Source: Podarcis raffonei
Lineage: Eukaryota; Chordata; Lepidosauria; Squamata; Lacertidae
Direction of reading: 5' to 3'
Assembly (NCBI RefSeq): GCF_027172205.1
Contig: NC_070604.1
Location: 71,813,023 to 71,877,022, forward strand
DNA length: 64,000 nucleotides
Below are positions 47,501-63,689 of this stretch, piece after piece (positions within the stretch are counted from its first letter, which is position 1; each line of letters opens with the position of its first letter). Both the position numbers and the translations under genes were made by a program. The notes beneath the pieces are model-generated. The model worked only from the letters and a program-made list of their open reading frames with translations, had not been told where the DNA came from and searched no databases.

Positions 47501-50500
47501 ATTTCATGTTATTTTCTTTCTCGTATCTTTAGAATAATTATATAGTACATTATATAATTATATAGTAATTATGAGAAGTCCTCTGTCTGTCCCGCAGCTC
47601 ATTAAATTGCCCACATCTACTGTATGGGAGCCATAATACTGACCTTCATTCAGAATTATAAGGATTGCTGTGATATGCCTTTGAAGAGCTTTGAATACTC
47701 TAAAGCACAATGTAAACAAAGTACTTTGTTTAAGAACACAGAAAGTTATCATCAGTAACCTCCTCCCCAAATTGTGCCTTTTTAAATATAAGCCCACGTC
47801 TATAAACAGTATACCTATTTGAACATATTTGAAAAAAGTTATGGCTGAATATAGAACCACAAGCCACAGATATAGTTTGTGTAAAATATAGACAAATAGG
47901 AGTGCTATTTACAAAGAGTTGGCCTATTTCTTCACAGTAAACTCAAAGTTTTTTCAGTTCAGTTCAGAATTTACAATCGATTCTGAAAGTTTCTCTTTTT
48001 TTTTAATAAATGTTTATTAGCATTTTCAATAATAAAACAAAAACAAAAATAAACGAAAAATAACCAACATACAAAAATAAAAACACATAAAATTTCCATT
48101 ACTTATTTTCTTTTACCTTATTTCTCTGACCTCCTCACACCTCCCCTTCTTGTATTCCAATTTAAATTGTTTGCTCAGCAAATCCTTATTACTTATTTCT
48201 CAACCTTAACTTAATAATTTATTTTAACATATTATTATTTTACCTTTTCTCTTTAATCCATTTCCTCAATTTATTTTTGCTAACCTTATTTTCATTTAAT
48301 TTAGTTCATTTTAAAAACCAATTTTGCCTTATCCAAACTTAAACATCAATACTTATACATCAATACTCATTCTTAAAACATTTTTCTAAGATTTTTCTAA
48401 GTTTCCAGGGATAATATTACAAGTCATCCACATAATTTATGTGCTTCTTTGTCCAACTATGTATAAAGAACGGACAGAATCATCAGCATTATGTGGGTCA
48501 CTTATACCGGGCTTCTACTGTGTGCAGTGTCAAATTGTTTGCTGACTCCATGGGATGCTTGTTTCAGCCTTCACACAAACAAACACACATTCACACAGGA
48601 GGATTAAAGAGCTTCCAGCTTGCCAGGAAAAAAATGGAAGGCAGGAGAACCGCACAGGGATGTTGATTAGCTTCTTGCCTTCTTACAGGCAATAAATCTA
48701 TTTGGTTTCTGAACACAGCTTGCAGATACATCCTCACCAGCGTCTCTACTTTTGCAGGGCAGTACCTGAATCTCCACGGTGGCTACTGACACGTAAAAAA
48801 GGAGAAAAAGCCCTAAAGATCATTCAGTCCATCGCCAAAGACAATGGGAAATGTCTTCCACCACATTATACTGAGGTACTCACCATATATGTGCTAAGAA
48901 TCAAATGCCCCACTTTTAGCATCATCATGGTGTTAGCAAGGCATGTTCAGTTTGTGCTGTTGGGTTTTCTGTTTCTCGCCCTGTGGCCATCTAACTGTTA
49001 GCTGGAGGGTGGAGGAGATGATTTCCCCCATTTTGTACCTGTTTTTTTGGTATTAAGGGCTTGCTCTGGGGTGTGTTTCACTCCTGCTCATCTTTCAGAT
49101 GTTGTGCTGAACATGTGCACATTGGCAAATTGGGCCATCAGGATATGTCATATTGGAGGCAGGTCAGCTGCATAGCTGTCAACATTTCCCTTTTTTAAAG
49201 GGAAATTCCCTTATTCCGAATAGGATTCCTCGCAAGAAAAGGGAAAAGTTGACAGCTATGGTCAGCTGTCAGATGTCTTGAACACACGCACGAACATTCA
49301 CACACCATTTATACAGTGAATACACAAAGAAGAAAGACTGCACAGACTCATTCTGTTGCGTGCATATAAGATCCTGGCCTCTTGGGAGTGGAAACCTGAT
49401 GGCAGGGCTTGCATGTGATCTTTCTTTCATTTGTCTTATGTACTGCGCTTAGTTGCTGTAGGTGCTTTGAAAACGTTGCTGTTGCTCAATTAGTTACCGA
49501 GAGAAATACTAACTATGCAAACAGGACAGTGGGCCACCACCACATCCAAACTCCTGGTTTTACTACACCAGTTGGTGCAACAGAGATGTCGGAATCAGGG
49601 CCCCTCATGGGAAGAAGAAGAAGGAGGAGGAGGAGGAGGAGGATTCAGGGGATCTGTAACTGGCCCAAACCTACACATATCCCAAAACACCCCTTTCGGG
49701 AGCTCTACACTGGCTACCACCAGTGGGAGGCCTGTCAATAATTGCAGGCCCCTGCCTGCTCAGACAGAGATCAGGCCTCTTCCAGAGCAGCAGTATTCTT
49801 CTCCAGGAGGATTGTTGGAAGTCTAGCAACTTAAAGGACATTTCCCTCAAAATATTTAGTAATGTTAAAAGCAGCAGATGCAGAATTCAATACTTTCCTT
49901 CCCCAAAATCAGAGGATCCTATACTATATCAATGTAAATCAACACAAAAAGGTGCTGCAGTTTTTTGTAAATTTCCTTTTTTAAACAGCCATACATGAAA
50001 GAGTTGCTTTTGCCATACATCTTCCAAATGCGTTGTCTGTCAGCCATATTGTGAAGATCATATTTTCATGTGATCAGATTACGGACAAGGGAATGTGCGG
50101 ATTGCATGATGTCCATCTGTTCAGATTCTTCAGTTTGTTCAACATCTCAGTATTTTTAGAATGGTGACCTTGGTGTCCAGGCTAGTATTACTCTCTCCTC
50201 ATTGTTCCCAAACATCCTAGCCTATATTTTTAAGTAGTAAAACAGCTGGGTGACCCTAATTTAGTCACAGCTGCAATTGCTTAGCCCTCAGTAATAGTCT
50301 AAGGCTTCTAAGCTGCACTTCGGAACCATTCCAGATCCTTTTGGATACACAAGTTCAGTCATTCTTGATTCTATGCCCAGAAGGAGAGCACGATGCTCCC
50401 GGAAGTGTGATAATGGGAGGGTCAAGTGCATTTCACAGGCTGTACTCTCAGTGGAGTTCCTAGTTCCAAGATTACATAGCTCTGCTTTTCAAAGCGAAGC

Positions 50501-53500
50501 TCTGAGTTTGAGAAAATCAGTTGTATCTTTTGTAGGCATGCTAATGCCCTGGTGGTGATAAACCTGCTGTAATGATGACGAGCTGTGTGGCATTGAACTG
50601 TGTGGTGTTGTAGAGTTGGTTTCATTGTAATTTCTTTACTTTGTACAACAGAGCATGCTTCTTCTCCAACAACAACAAAGGTGGGGGGAGAGATGAGAAT
50701 TGATTGAAGCCTTGAAGAGAGGGAGAGAAAAACATGGCCTTTTATAGTCTAAAGATGCATCACTCTGCTTAAAGAATCAAAGTTTGAGGTTTATGACAGA
50801 AGCACTGAGTCTTTTTTTTATTTAGTCATTTTATTTAATCTTATATGTTCACAACAGCCATGTGAGGTAGGTTAGGCTGAGAGTTGGTGAGGGGCCCAAG
50901 GCTAGAAGTGAGCAAAATCAGTGCTGATTTGAGTTTAAAAAGTGAAAATGCACGTGTATTTTCTTTTCGTTTATCAAGGTTGACAAAATATTTTTGTTTG
51001 TGCTTTTCTGAGAGTTGCTGCCTATTCGGAGGGGAAGAGGGAAGTGGCAGGGAGGTCAGAATGGTGCCAGTGCATCGGGGAGCCAATCTGGCACTCTTAC
51101 CACTGTATTTGAAGCATTCTGATCTCCCTTCTACCTCCATTCCAGTGTCTCTCTTCCCAAAAAACAGCAGCAGCTCAGTTGTCAGGAGGTAGATTGAGTG
51201 CCATGGCTTCACCTGCTGTGTGTGCATATATGCTGCTGTGCATATTAAGACAGCACCGAACAGTTTGGACAACTGAGTTCTCTAACTCAGTCTAAGGCAG
51301 CATCACACATAACTAAATATTGTCTATACTTCTTCCTGTTTATTCTGTTTCTGTTCCACCTTTAAATGACAAAAATAACTAGGCTATTTTACAATAAAAA
51401 CATGAAATCTTAGAAGTACAATTAAACGCACGCACGCACGCGCACACACACACACACACATCATAAAGCAACAAAATAAAAACAGAAATAAACTCAAATA
51501 GAAGAACTCCCCAAATAGTAAAAGAACTCCCCAAATAGTAAAAGCCTAGCAAAATCAAAAAGTTACAATATTTGCTATCACGTGAACTAGAAAAACCAGA
51601 ATGGCAACCTTTAAAAATAAATCATTTGTGCTAGATTGCTTTTGTGCTTTTGCAGTATTATGCAAATAGTTTCATATTTTATGTAAAAATATGACAGACA
51701 AAAATAACACTTAATGTTTAATATTAATGCTTTGATGAAAACTCATTTGGTTGTACATTGGATTTTGATCTGAATGCCTAACACCCTTATATTGTGTTTT
51801 TTTTGGGGGGGTTGCATATTGATGAGCTGTAGCCCCAAGTTACTCACGCCCAAGGTTCCTTGTCTTATTTGACAGCAGTATTTAAACAGGGTAATAAATA
51901 TTCCTCCCTGAAAGTAAGCAAAATATTTGGTAGATATAGTCCAAGTATCTCCCCTTCTCCCCAAGGTTTTATATGATATTATTTGTTTAAATTATTTTAT
52001 GAATTGTTCAGAGCATGTGGAACATCAAGCAGCAAATCTTGGCTCTCTCCACTTGCCACCAACCCGTACTTTTCATATTTTTATGTGGATGTTTCATTTC
52101 TATACCACTTCTATGTGTACAAACTCCTCTGAAGCCCTAAATGGCCTTGGTCCAGTATATCTGAAGCAGCGTCTCCACCCCCATCATTCTACCCGGACAC
52201 TGAGGTCCAGTGCCAAGGGCCTTCTGGCAGTTCCCTCACTGCGAGAAGCCAAGTTACAGGGAACCAGGCAGAGGGCCTTCTCGGTAGTGGCACCCACCCT
52301 GTGGAACGCCCTCCCACCAGATGTCAAAGAGAACAACAACTACCAGACTTTTAGAAGACATCTGAAGGCAGCCCTGTTTAGAGAACCTTTTAATGTTTGA
52401 TGCATTACTGTATTTTAATATTTTGTTGGAAGCTGCCCAGAGTGGCTGGGGAAGCCCAGCCAGATGGGCGGGGTATAAATAATAAATTATTATTATATTA
52501 TTATTATTATATTTGGATTTTGGTATCTGTTTCTTTTACTTAGATCAGTCTCTCCGACAAGGAGGTTAGCAACCCATCTCTCCTTGAACTGGTTAGAACT
52601 CCACAGATGAGAAAGTTCACTCTAATCCTGATGTATGCCTGGTGAGTCCCAGCTGTGTTGCCTCTGTGGCTTTCCCCTTTGGCCTTTGCCATGCAAGTCA
52701 GCCTGCTTTGAATCTTTGCAGCTGTTTTTTTCTTCCTTTTTAAGGTTCACAAGTGCAGTGGTTTATCAAGGGCTTGTCTTGCGCCTGGGAATCATAGAAG
52801 GAAATCTGTATTTGGAGTTCTTTGTCTCAGCACTGATGGAGTTGCCTTCAGCTTTATTAATCTTATTGACAATTGACCGCATTGGCAGGCGCCCTCTCTT
52901 TGCAACAAGTGCCTTCGTGGCAGGTGCTGCGTGCTTAATGACCGCATTCTTGCCCAAAGGTAACCTTTTCGTTTTTATTTGCTTGTTTTACTTGCTAACT
53001 CACCCTTGTCTTTCAAGGCAGACCACAGGTGTGCGTGCGCGCACACACACATTTAAAAATATGTGAAACACCCCCCCCCAACCATATCTTGGAACAGAAG
53101 CTTGCTGAAATATGATTTTGCATTTCTTCTTGGAAATAATGGCAGACTCCAGAAAAGCTTGCACACACTGCTTTGTGACCTTATATTGAGTCTTAATGAA
53201 AGGTATTGTGCTGCTGTTGCTTTTCATTTTCTTTCCTAATGAGCGAAACTAGGGTTGCCATATGCCCAGGATTTCCTGGACATGCACAGAATACAGCAGT
53301 TGACAGTAGTGCCCAGACAGAAATTGGATTAAATGTCTGGAAAAATCCAGACATGTGTCAGCCATCTCAACAGTGCCATTTTTGCCGTTTTTTTTAAAAT
53401 AAAAAATAGCTCAAAAACAGCATTTTTTGCGATTTTGCCAACAACTTTGCCCCACCCCCACCCCAAAGAAAAGTTCAACAACTTTTCTTTCGAGATTTTC

Positions 53501-56500
53501 ACTTTTTGAAATATGGCAACCCTAGAAAACTAATGGGGAATCTCTGGCATTGCTTCACATTGCTCTGCTTTAAAGCTAAATTGGCAGCTGCATAATGAAA
53601 AGTAGTATTTTAGTGCCACCTGCTGGTAAATGTGAAATGTGAGTAACGCTGCTAATTATTTTCAAATCTGGAGGTTGCATTTCTAGTTTATTTATTGTTA
53701 TTGATTAAAATTAAATACCTTCCCTTAATATTGGGGCAGGTACCAATGGTGAACAAATAATATCTCTTTTAAACTTTCATTTTGTCCATTCATAATCAAA
53801 TGATTCTCCACTTCTGACCTCATTTGAGTAGAATATAGCACCACTTATTTTGCTCATTTATCCGTGAAGAAGCTTTGCTGAAGCAACAGGGGTTAGATGA
53901 GAAGGATACGAATTCATTGTGAAATGGATCAGGAATAGGATCTTGATTTTTGGTTTCCATGGTTAAAGAAATCCTTTTAGTGTTTCATCTGCATGTATCC
54001 TCCACAGATATACCATGGCTAAGTACATCATGCGCCATCTTGGCAAGACTGGGGATCACCATAACTTTTGAGCTTGTCTATCTTGTGAATTCTGAATTGT
54101 ATCCTACAATATTCAGGTAAATGGAATAAGCACTTTGGGGGGGGATCCACATAGTTGTGGGCTTGGGTTGGGGGAGGAAGTAGCAGTGGAGCAGAAATGA
54201 TGGTTAACCTGACAGATGACATCAAGCAGTGAAGTGGCTCGTACATGTGCATTGCTAACCTATGCATGCCTACTCAGAAGTAAGCCCCACTGAGTTCATT
54301 GGGACTTAGAGTTGTCCATCAAAAAAAGTGGGAGTTCTATTAAAAAAGCACTGGTAAAATGATAGAGAAAATCATTTACAAGGCAGTCGCATGCCACAGT
54401 TTGCTCAGAGTCTAAAATTTACAAATCCTCAGTTCACAGCCCTGCTCTCCAGTGGTTTGAATGAGGTCTCCTTAGCATTCCCGTATAAAAAGAGCCAAAG
54501 GAACCCCAATATTTCTAGGTCTAGGACATTCCTAAAGAAACATTTCCAAAAGCAGTATATGAATGTGGTTTAACCACAACTCTGGGGGTGAAGGAAGTTG
54601 GGATCCAAAATATCTGGGGTGCGGCAGGTTGGGGAAGTGTGGTCTAGAACAAAGTGCATTCTTGCTATTATCACCTTTGCAAGTGCCTGTTGATAGGCTC
54701 TTATACCCTGACTTAAAGGCCAAATCTGCAGTTCAGTTAAAGAAAGCAAACCAGAGTGGAATGGAGGTATCATGTGAAAAGTAGGTATAGTATAGCATCT
54801 TGGAAGCTAGTGCATAAATCCTGAGTAATATATTCTCTTTTCTTTCCCCTATAGAAACTTTGGTGTTTCGTTGTGCTCAGGACTGTGTGACATAGGGGGC
54901 ATTTTAGCCCCATTTCTTCTATACCGGCTAGCAGCCTACTGGTCAGAGCTGCCTCTGATTGTTTATTGTAAGATATTGTTTTAAAAGTGACCTCTTTTCA
55001 AAGATGGTTCTTCTTATTCTGATTCTTTCAGGAAGTAATATTGAGATTGGGATTCCACACTCACTACAGTTTTGTAGCTCCATTTTGCCATACAATTATC
55101 CCCCCGCCCCGAAGCAAAGTGTGATGCTTTCTCCCAGTGAATTTTCAGATCACCCTTCTGATACCATCCACACTGACTCTACACTTCTGAAAGCATCAAA
55201 CAGGCCTGCCCTTTGGAGAGTTGTCAGGGGGACAAGTACAGCAGTGCCCAGTTCCTTATGTGTAATTGTGCTGGATAGGTACCAACACTGTATTGTGGGT
55301 AATAGAAATCCTTAACAATATCATCATTAAGTTTGTTTACATACTACTTTTATTTATTTAGAGAACTTGTGCTCTACTCTTTAGCCAAAAAGTCTCCCAC
55401 ACAATCAATTAAAACTGCTTACATAACAATAAAAACAAGATAGTCCCTGCTTGCAGGCTTTCAGTCTAAAAGAGCTGGTGCCCCTGCATCCATTCATAAA
55501 CATCCACCCATAAACATGCATATATACACATAAACCACTCACTCCCCCCTGTCAACAATTAGTTAGGGCTTCCCCCACATTTTTTTTGTTCCCTGCCTGT
55601 GAACTATCTTAAACTGTAGTGTTAAATATTATTTCTCACTCCATGTGACATACTGTATGTTTCCTGCTTCACATTTTGACAGGTATACTTTCCATTCTAT
55701 GTGGGCTTCTGGTCACATTTTTACCGGAAACAAAGGGCCTTCCCTTACCGGAGACAGTCGAGGATGTGGAACAACTGCCAAATGCCTGCACTGCTATCTA
55801 CCCGTAAATAATCTCATACACTTTCTTGGGATTTCAGATGGTTCCTTCTCCAGACCTTTCATTAGCCTCAAGCACCAAACTGTTCATTAAATGTGTCCTT
55901 GCACTTGCATGTGTGTGCTTTAAAAAATCAAATATAAAGCATTGAGGGGAGCTAGTCAGATTGAGATTGGTGGGTGGGTGGAAGCAGTTAACCTCACCCC
56001 TGCACCTCATGCTGCAGTCCTTATGAAAATCCCTATTCCAATCTGCTGTTTCACCCCAGCAGGGAAGCTGCTATTGGTGCTAATTTACTTGTTGTGTTTA
56101 TACCCAACTTTCCCACCACGCATAGTAGTGTGAGTTTGAGGATTCCATTGTTAACGGAGACAGGCAGGTTTCTTGGCAAGTTACCTAGTACTAAGCAGTC
56201 CTTTCTTTCTGGGGGGACGCATACCCCTAAACATTTTGTGAATCTAAGTTTGGCCTCATTGAGGGGCAGTATTTCAATATAATTAGGGAAATGAGAGTAC
56301 AGTGGTACCTTGGATTACAGACGCTTCAGGTTACAAACTCCGCTAACCCAGAAATAGTACCTTGGGTTAAGAACTTTGCTTCAGGATGAGAACAGAAATC
56401 GCACGGCGGCAGCAATGGGAGGCCCCATTAGCTAAAGTGGTACCTCAGGTTAAGAACCGTTTCAGGTGAAGAACAGACCTCCAGAACGAATTAAGTTCTT

Positions 56501-57295
56501 AACCCGAGGTACCACTGTATCGCTAAACGTTTTTTTAAGAAAAAAAACACTGGTCCTAAGTATGGGTTGTTAGTATAAGAAAGGAAGTTGCTTTGTGCCG
56601 GAGGGCATATAGGTAGGCCCTCTCCCTCACCTGGCTGGTAGTGAGAAGCACAGTAGCCAGAGTGGTGTGAGAGAGGGAGGGAAGCTAGAAGCAGAGAGTG
56701 AGAGGCATGCTGTATTTTTACTGGAATCCAAGACTGTAACAATGGGAGACGCGAGACCTTCTGGGGTGTTGATGCCATGAGCCCCTCCATCGTGGGCTCA
56801 GGTTGTATCCATGTGTAAATAAACCACAGTCTCCCTCATTCCAAGGAAACCGAACCCAGGAACCCCCTGGAATATTTCACCACTCAGAGATTGGAGTGGC
56901 ATATGCAACAATCTGTTATTCTGTCCCCATCCTCCCCACCGCATTTTATCCTTACAAGAATGCTGACAGAGAAGTGATGCTTAGAAACAGTAACTGCCCC
57001 AATAAGCCTCAAGTCTGAGTATGGATTTGAATCTGGGTCTTCCTAGTCTGATACTATAACCTCTACAGTATACCACTCAGCTCCCATAGCCGCTTCCCTT
57101 GTAGTGCTATCTTCAGCGACAGCGGTTTTCATCAAATATTTGCGTGATTTTTAAAAGCATACATTTCTGCTTAAATCAAAATTTTGTCCCACCATTAAAG
57201 CATGGCTTTTCTTTTTTTCTCTTTCCTTTTATCACCACAGTTTCAGCAGAAGGTGTGGGAAACAGAAACATCAGATTTCCAGCACATATGTTTGA
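38600..57295 (+). CDS. SLC22A3: Organic cation transporter 3 (OCT3), complete, 11 exons
   Basis: Extraneuronal, low-affinity high-capacity transporter of monoamines and other organic cations (12-helix major facilitator). Exons: 38600-39013, 44340-44443, 45599-45753, 47329-47497, 48758-48875, 52544-52641, 52745-52959, 54008-54116, 54855-54967, 55683-55803, 57241-57295. Together 1671 bp, 556 aa, the same length as human OCT3. All junctions are GT-AG and in phase. The start [20 protein letters not shown] and the blocks [42 protein letters not shown] and [10 protein letters not shown] are OCT3 signatures. The exon 1 loop has N-glycosylation sites N72, N82, N96 and N115. The motif GYASDRYGR, PESPRW, the helix-11 aspartate D473 (CDIGG) and LPETKG are kept. 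The tail [15 protein letters not shown] resembles the mammalian OCT3 end. Exon 10 has an alternative end (see 55683-55807). Confidence 0.95.
39438..39620 (+). mobile_element. tRNA-derived SINE, plus strand, in SLC22A3 intron 1
   Basis: GTGTGGCTCATTGGTAGTGC (A box), TTTGCGTGCAGAAGGTC, GATTTAATCCCTGGC (B box) and the end GACCTGGTACAAGGCAGTTT. Same family as 16927. The remainder of intron 1 (to 44339) holds fragments of repeats and long stretches where nothing was recognised. Confidence 0.7.
40873..40935 (-). repeat. tRNA-derived SINE 3' fragment
   Basis: ACACAGGAAGCTGTGTTATA followed by CTGAGCTGGGCCATCAG is the reversed 3' end of the SINE at 16927 or 39438. Confidence 0.5.
41648..41740. repeat. 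Palindromic interspersed repeat, left part
   Basis: GGGAACCTGTGGCCCTGCAG, ATGTTAGACTACAATTTTTC and CCATCCCTGACCATCGG match the left half of the family; the right half is largely lost. Confidence 0.5.
43700..43965. repeat. Unclassified repeat, sister of 9619-10030
   Basis: GGCCAACCCTACCATTAGAC opens the copy and GCCTCAGGCAGCAAAGATGT closes it, in the same order as the copy at 9619. In SLC22A3 intron 1. Confidence 0.4.
45127..45253. mobile_element. 127-bp hAT MITE with perfect 8-bp target duplication
   Basis: TCCACACC flanks both sides (45119-45126 and 45254-45261). The left end is CAGTGCTCTTTTTCCAG, the right end, on the other strand, CAGGGCTTTTTTTCCAG. Same family as 14644-14761. It lies in SLC22A3 intron 2, 345 bp before exon 3. 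Confidence 0.85.
47994..48390 (-). mobile_element. L1-type 3' end fragment, minus strand
   Basis: A T-run at 47994 followed by AATAAATGTTTATTAGCATT and AT-rich, A- and C-biased sequence reads on the minus strand as an L1 3' untranslated region with poly-A tail. AAGTTTC occurs on both flanks (about 47988 and 48399) as a possible target duplication. It lies in SLC22A3 intron 4. Confidence 0.5.
49171..49260. mobile_element. 90-bp hAT MITE with perfect 8-bp target duplication
   Basis: GTCAGCTG flanks both sides (49163-49170 and 49261-49268). The ends are inverted: CATAGCTGTCAACATTTCCC and, on the other strand, CATAGCTGTCAACTTTTCCC. It is little more than its two arms, so it can fold into a hairpin. 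It lies in SLC22A3 intron 5. Confidence 0.85.
49611..49643. repeat. (AGG/AAG)n microsatellite
   Basis: Short imperfect purine triplet run in SLC22A3 intron 5. Confidence 0.85.
51428..51460. repeat. (CACG)n/(CA)n microsatellite
   Basis: ACGCACGCACGCACGCGCAC passes into a CA run; SLC22A3 intron 5. Confidence 0.85.
52130..52511 (+). mobile_element. L2 LINE 3' end, 5'-truncated
   Basis: An open stretch encodes the L2 RT C-terminal signature: [41 protein letters not shown]. It is followed by GCTGCCCAGAGTGGCTGGGG, GGCGGGGTATAAATAATAAA and an (ATT)n tail. It is 5'-truncated at about 52130 and ends 33 bp before SLC22A3 exon 6, so its ATT tail adjoins the exon's polypyrimidine tract. Confidence 0.85.
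53251..53523. mobile_element. Non-autonomous DNA element with AGGGTTGCCATAT termini
   Basis: The ends are inverted, AGGGTTGCCATATG and, on the other strand, AGGGTTGCCATATTTC. The interior has GTCTGGAAAAATCCAGACAT and a T/A-rich segment with AGTTCAACAACTTTTC. A partial second copy is at 60653-60866. Flanks share AAACT, too weak to decide the superfamily, though hAT is likely. It lies in SLC22A3 intron 7. Confidence 0.65.
55683..55807 (+). CDS. SLC22A3: SLC22A3 exon 10, unspliced alternative C-terminus
   Basis: The exon 10 donor GTAAAT begins at 55804, and the frame running through it meets TAA at 55805-55807. If the intron is retained the protein ends [12 protein letters not shown], 542 aa in total. 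If it is spliced to 57241 the protein ends in [15 protein letters not shown], like mammalian OCT3. ATTAAA at about 55887, 80 bp after the stop, could be a weak poly(A) signal for the short form. Splicing is preferred on homology. Confidence 0.6.
56300..56517. mobile_element. Tigger/pogo-like MITE, TA duplication, in SLC22A3 intron 10
   Basis: It starts CAGTGGTACCTTGGATTACA and ends GAGGTACCACTG, flanked by TA at 56298-56299 and 56518-56519. It is inverted relative to the copy at 18314. Confidence 0.85.
56560..56850 (+). repeat. Unclassified interspersed repeat, sister of 1740-2094
   Basis: TGGAATCCAAGACTGTAACA, GAGCCCCTCCATCGTGGGCT and GTGTAAATAAACCACAGTCT are shared with the copy at 1740. 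It could be a fossil LTR by its embedded AATAAA, but no coding part or duplication is present. Confidence 0.4.
57241..57295 (+). CDS. SLC22A3: SLC22A3 exon 11 (terminal coding exon)
   Basis: The acceptor ATCACCACAG at 57231-57240 follows a long pyrimidine tract. The 55 coding bases finish the codon left open by exon 10 and give [17 protein letters not shown] before TGA at 57293-57295. Mouse and human OCT3 end with a comparable CGRNKKT-type stretch and a similar length, which identifies the exon despite its small size. The last residues, STYV, look like a PDZ-binding tail; that is inference. Confidence 0.8.
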
Positions 57296-57403
57296 TCATT
57301 TGCCAAATGTTCTGAGGGCACCGCCAATCACCTGGCTTTCAGTCTGATGTCCAGTGGATGCCATTATTGTGCCAGATGGAGAAAATGGATCCTGTTTTTC
57401 CAT

Positions 57404-57409
57404 AATAAA
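57404..57409 (+). other. Polyadenylation signal of SLC22A3
   Basis: AATAAA 109 bp after the exon 11 stop codon. It would give a short 3' untranslated region. Confidence 0.6.
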
Positions 57410-58496
57410 AATCCCTAAATGACACTTAAAGTAAATATAATATTTTTCTATGACTTTGGGAGTATGAATGTGTTTTCTGAGCCTATTGTTTCCAGGTGGG
57501 AAACTGTTATATGTGGATTTTGTAGAAGAGAAATAATTTCCATTAAATAAGTTGTTTTATTTGAAACTTGACTCTTTGCTTATGTCTGGGCCATCTGGCC
57601 ATCCTTTATCTTCCCTAACTCGTAAGAGTAATTGTTTCACACTTCTGTTGGAGAAACAGGAAATACACTGAAGGAATCCACAACATGGTGATAAATAACA
57701 AGAAAAATATAGCATTCAAATACTCCAGTGGAACTGAATTCTTATTTCAAAGATACAATAAAAAGTATGTATATTTGTTGAGATGCCTTAAGCTAAGCCT
57801 GTTATGTTAATAACATACCCTTTGCATCTATTTGGTTTGATTTAGTTTATTTTCAAAAAAGTTTAATAAAGGTTTTTAAAAGGGTAAAAAGTGGAATAAA
57901 AATGGAACAATAAAAACAAATGAAATATACTAAAATCACTTGTTTTGCACTGCAAAGGATGCAATATGTGTAGTATGGATTGGGCCCTCCCATTACCTCA
58001 ATTAGGAGAGGTAACTACACAGTATAGAGAGTTTCTAATCCTTACTGTGTAGTCGTGTGAAATAATCTATTGATAATTAATCTAATAACGGAAGGTAAAG
58101 AACTGTTAGATTTGTTTCCAGTAGATCAGAAAACATGAACAAAACAAATTTAAGAACAATTCACTTCATTTTTAATTGTCATAGCTTTCAATCAAATGGT
58201 AGTAAATGGGGCTGTAGTTATGGCGACATGGGAGAACCTGCATTTTTAAAGCCCTCAAAACTATTTGCCCCACAAATGAATCAATGCAGGCACCTTGTAT
58301 GATACAAGAATGTTTTCCCCTATGGATGACGTTAGCCCTTTAAAAATGTTGGCAATTCTATTCATGGATCACTCAAATCACATCCAGTTTGGCTTATTGT
58401 TCAAGCTTAAGCACATTGCAAATGAATTTTTGCAGCATATAAACCGTGTTGTAATGAAAGACAGCCAGCCAATCGGTCATTTTTACAATCATGTAA
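57410..58496. other. Tail-to-tail spacer between SLC22A3 and PLG
   Basis: About 1.1 kb separate the proposed polyadenylation signals of the two convergent genes. The sequence is AT-rich; no repeat, exon or RNA gene was recognised. Confidence 0.6.
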
Positions 58497-58502
58497 TTTA
58501 TT
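58497..58502 (-). other. Polyadenylation signal of PLG
   Basis: TTTATT on the + strand is AATAAA on the minus strand, 82 bp after the PLG stop codon. Confidence 0.65.
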
Positions 58503-58583
58503 TTACAACATTGCACCCTGAATCCTGTGTGTGTGTGATACATCTGTATATGTATGTGCTTCTTTCAACAAGAGTGAAATAAT

Positions 58584-63400
<4,817 letters not shown>

Positions 63401-63689
63401 CTGAAAAGAAAGTAAAGGCAGATTAGTTGCATTCCTGCTGCTCCCAGGCATTTTAACTATGTTTCCCCTCTGATGATTTGTTTTTATCTGTTCTACCACT
63501 TGCTGTTTCAGATCCTATTACTGTCATTATTTTACTGCATACATTGTGTTATTTTTGTTTGATTACTTCTATTTTATTAGAAAGTCTTCAGAAGGGGGAA
63601 ACCTTTAAAGGGAGCAATATAAATAACAGGGGTGGGTGGGTGTATCCCAATTTCCCCCAAAGGCTGGCAAACAATACTGCCTTTAACTC

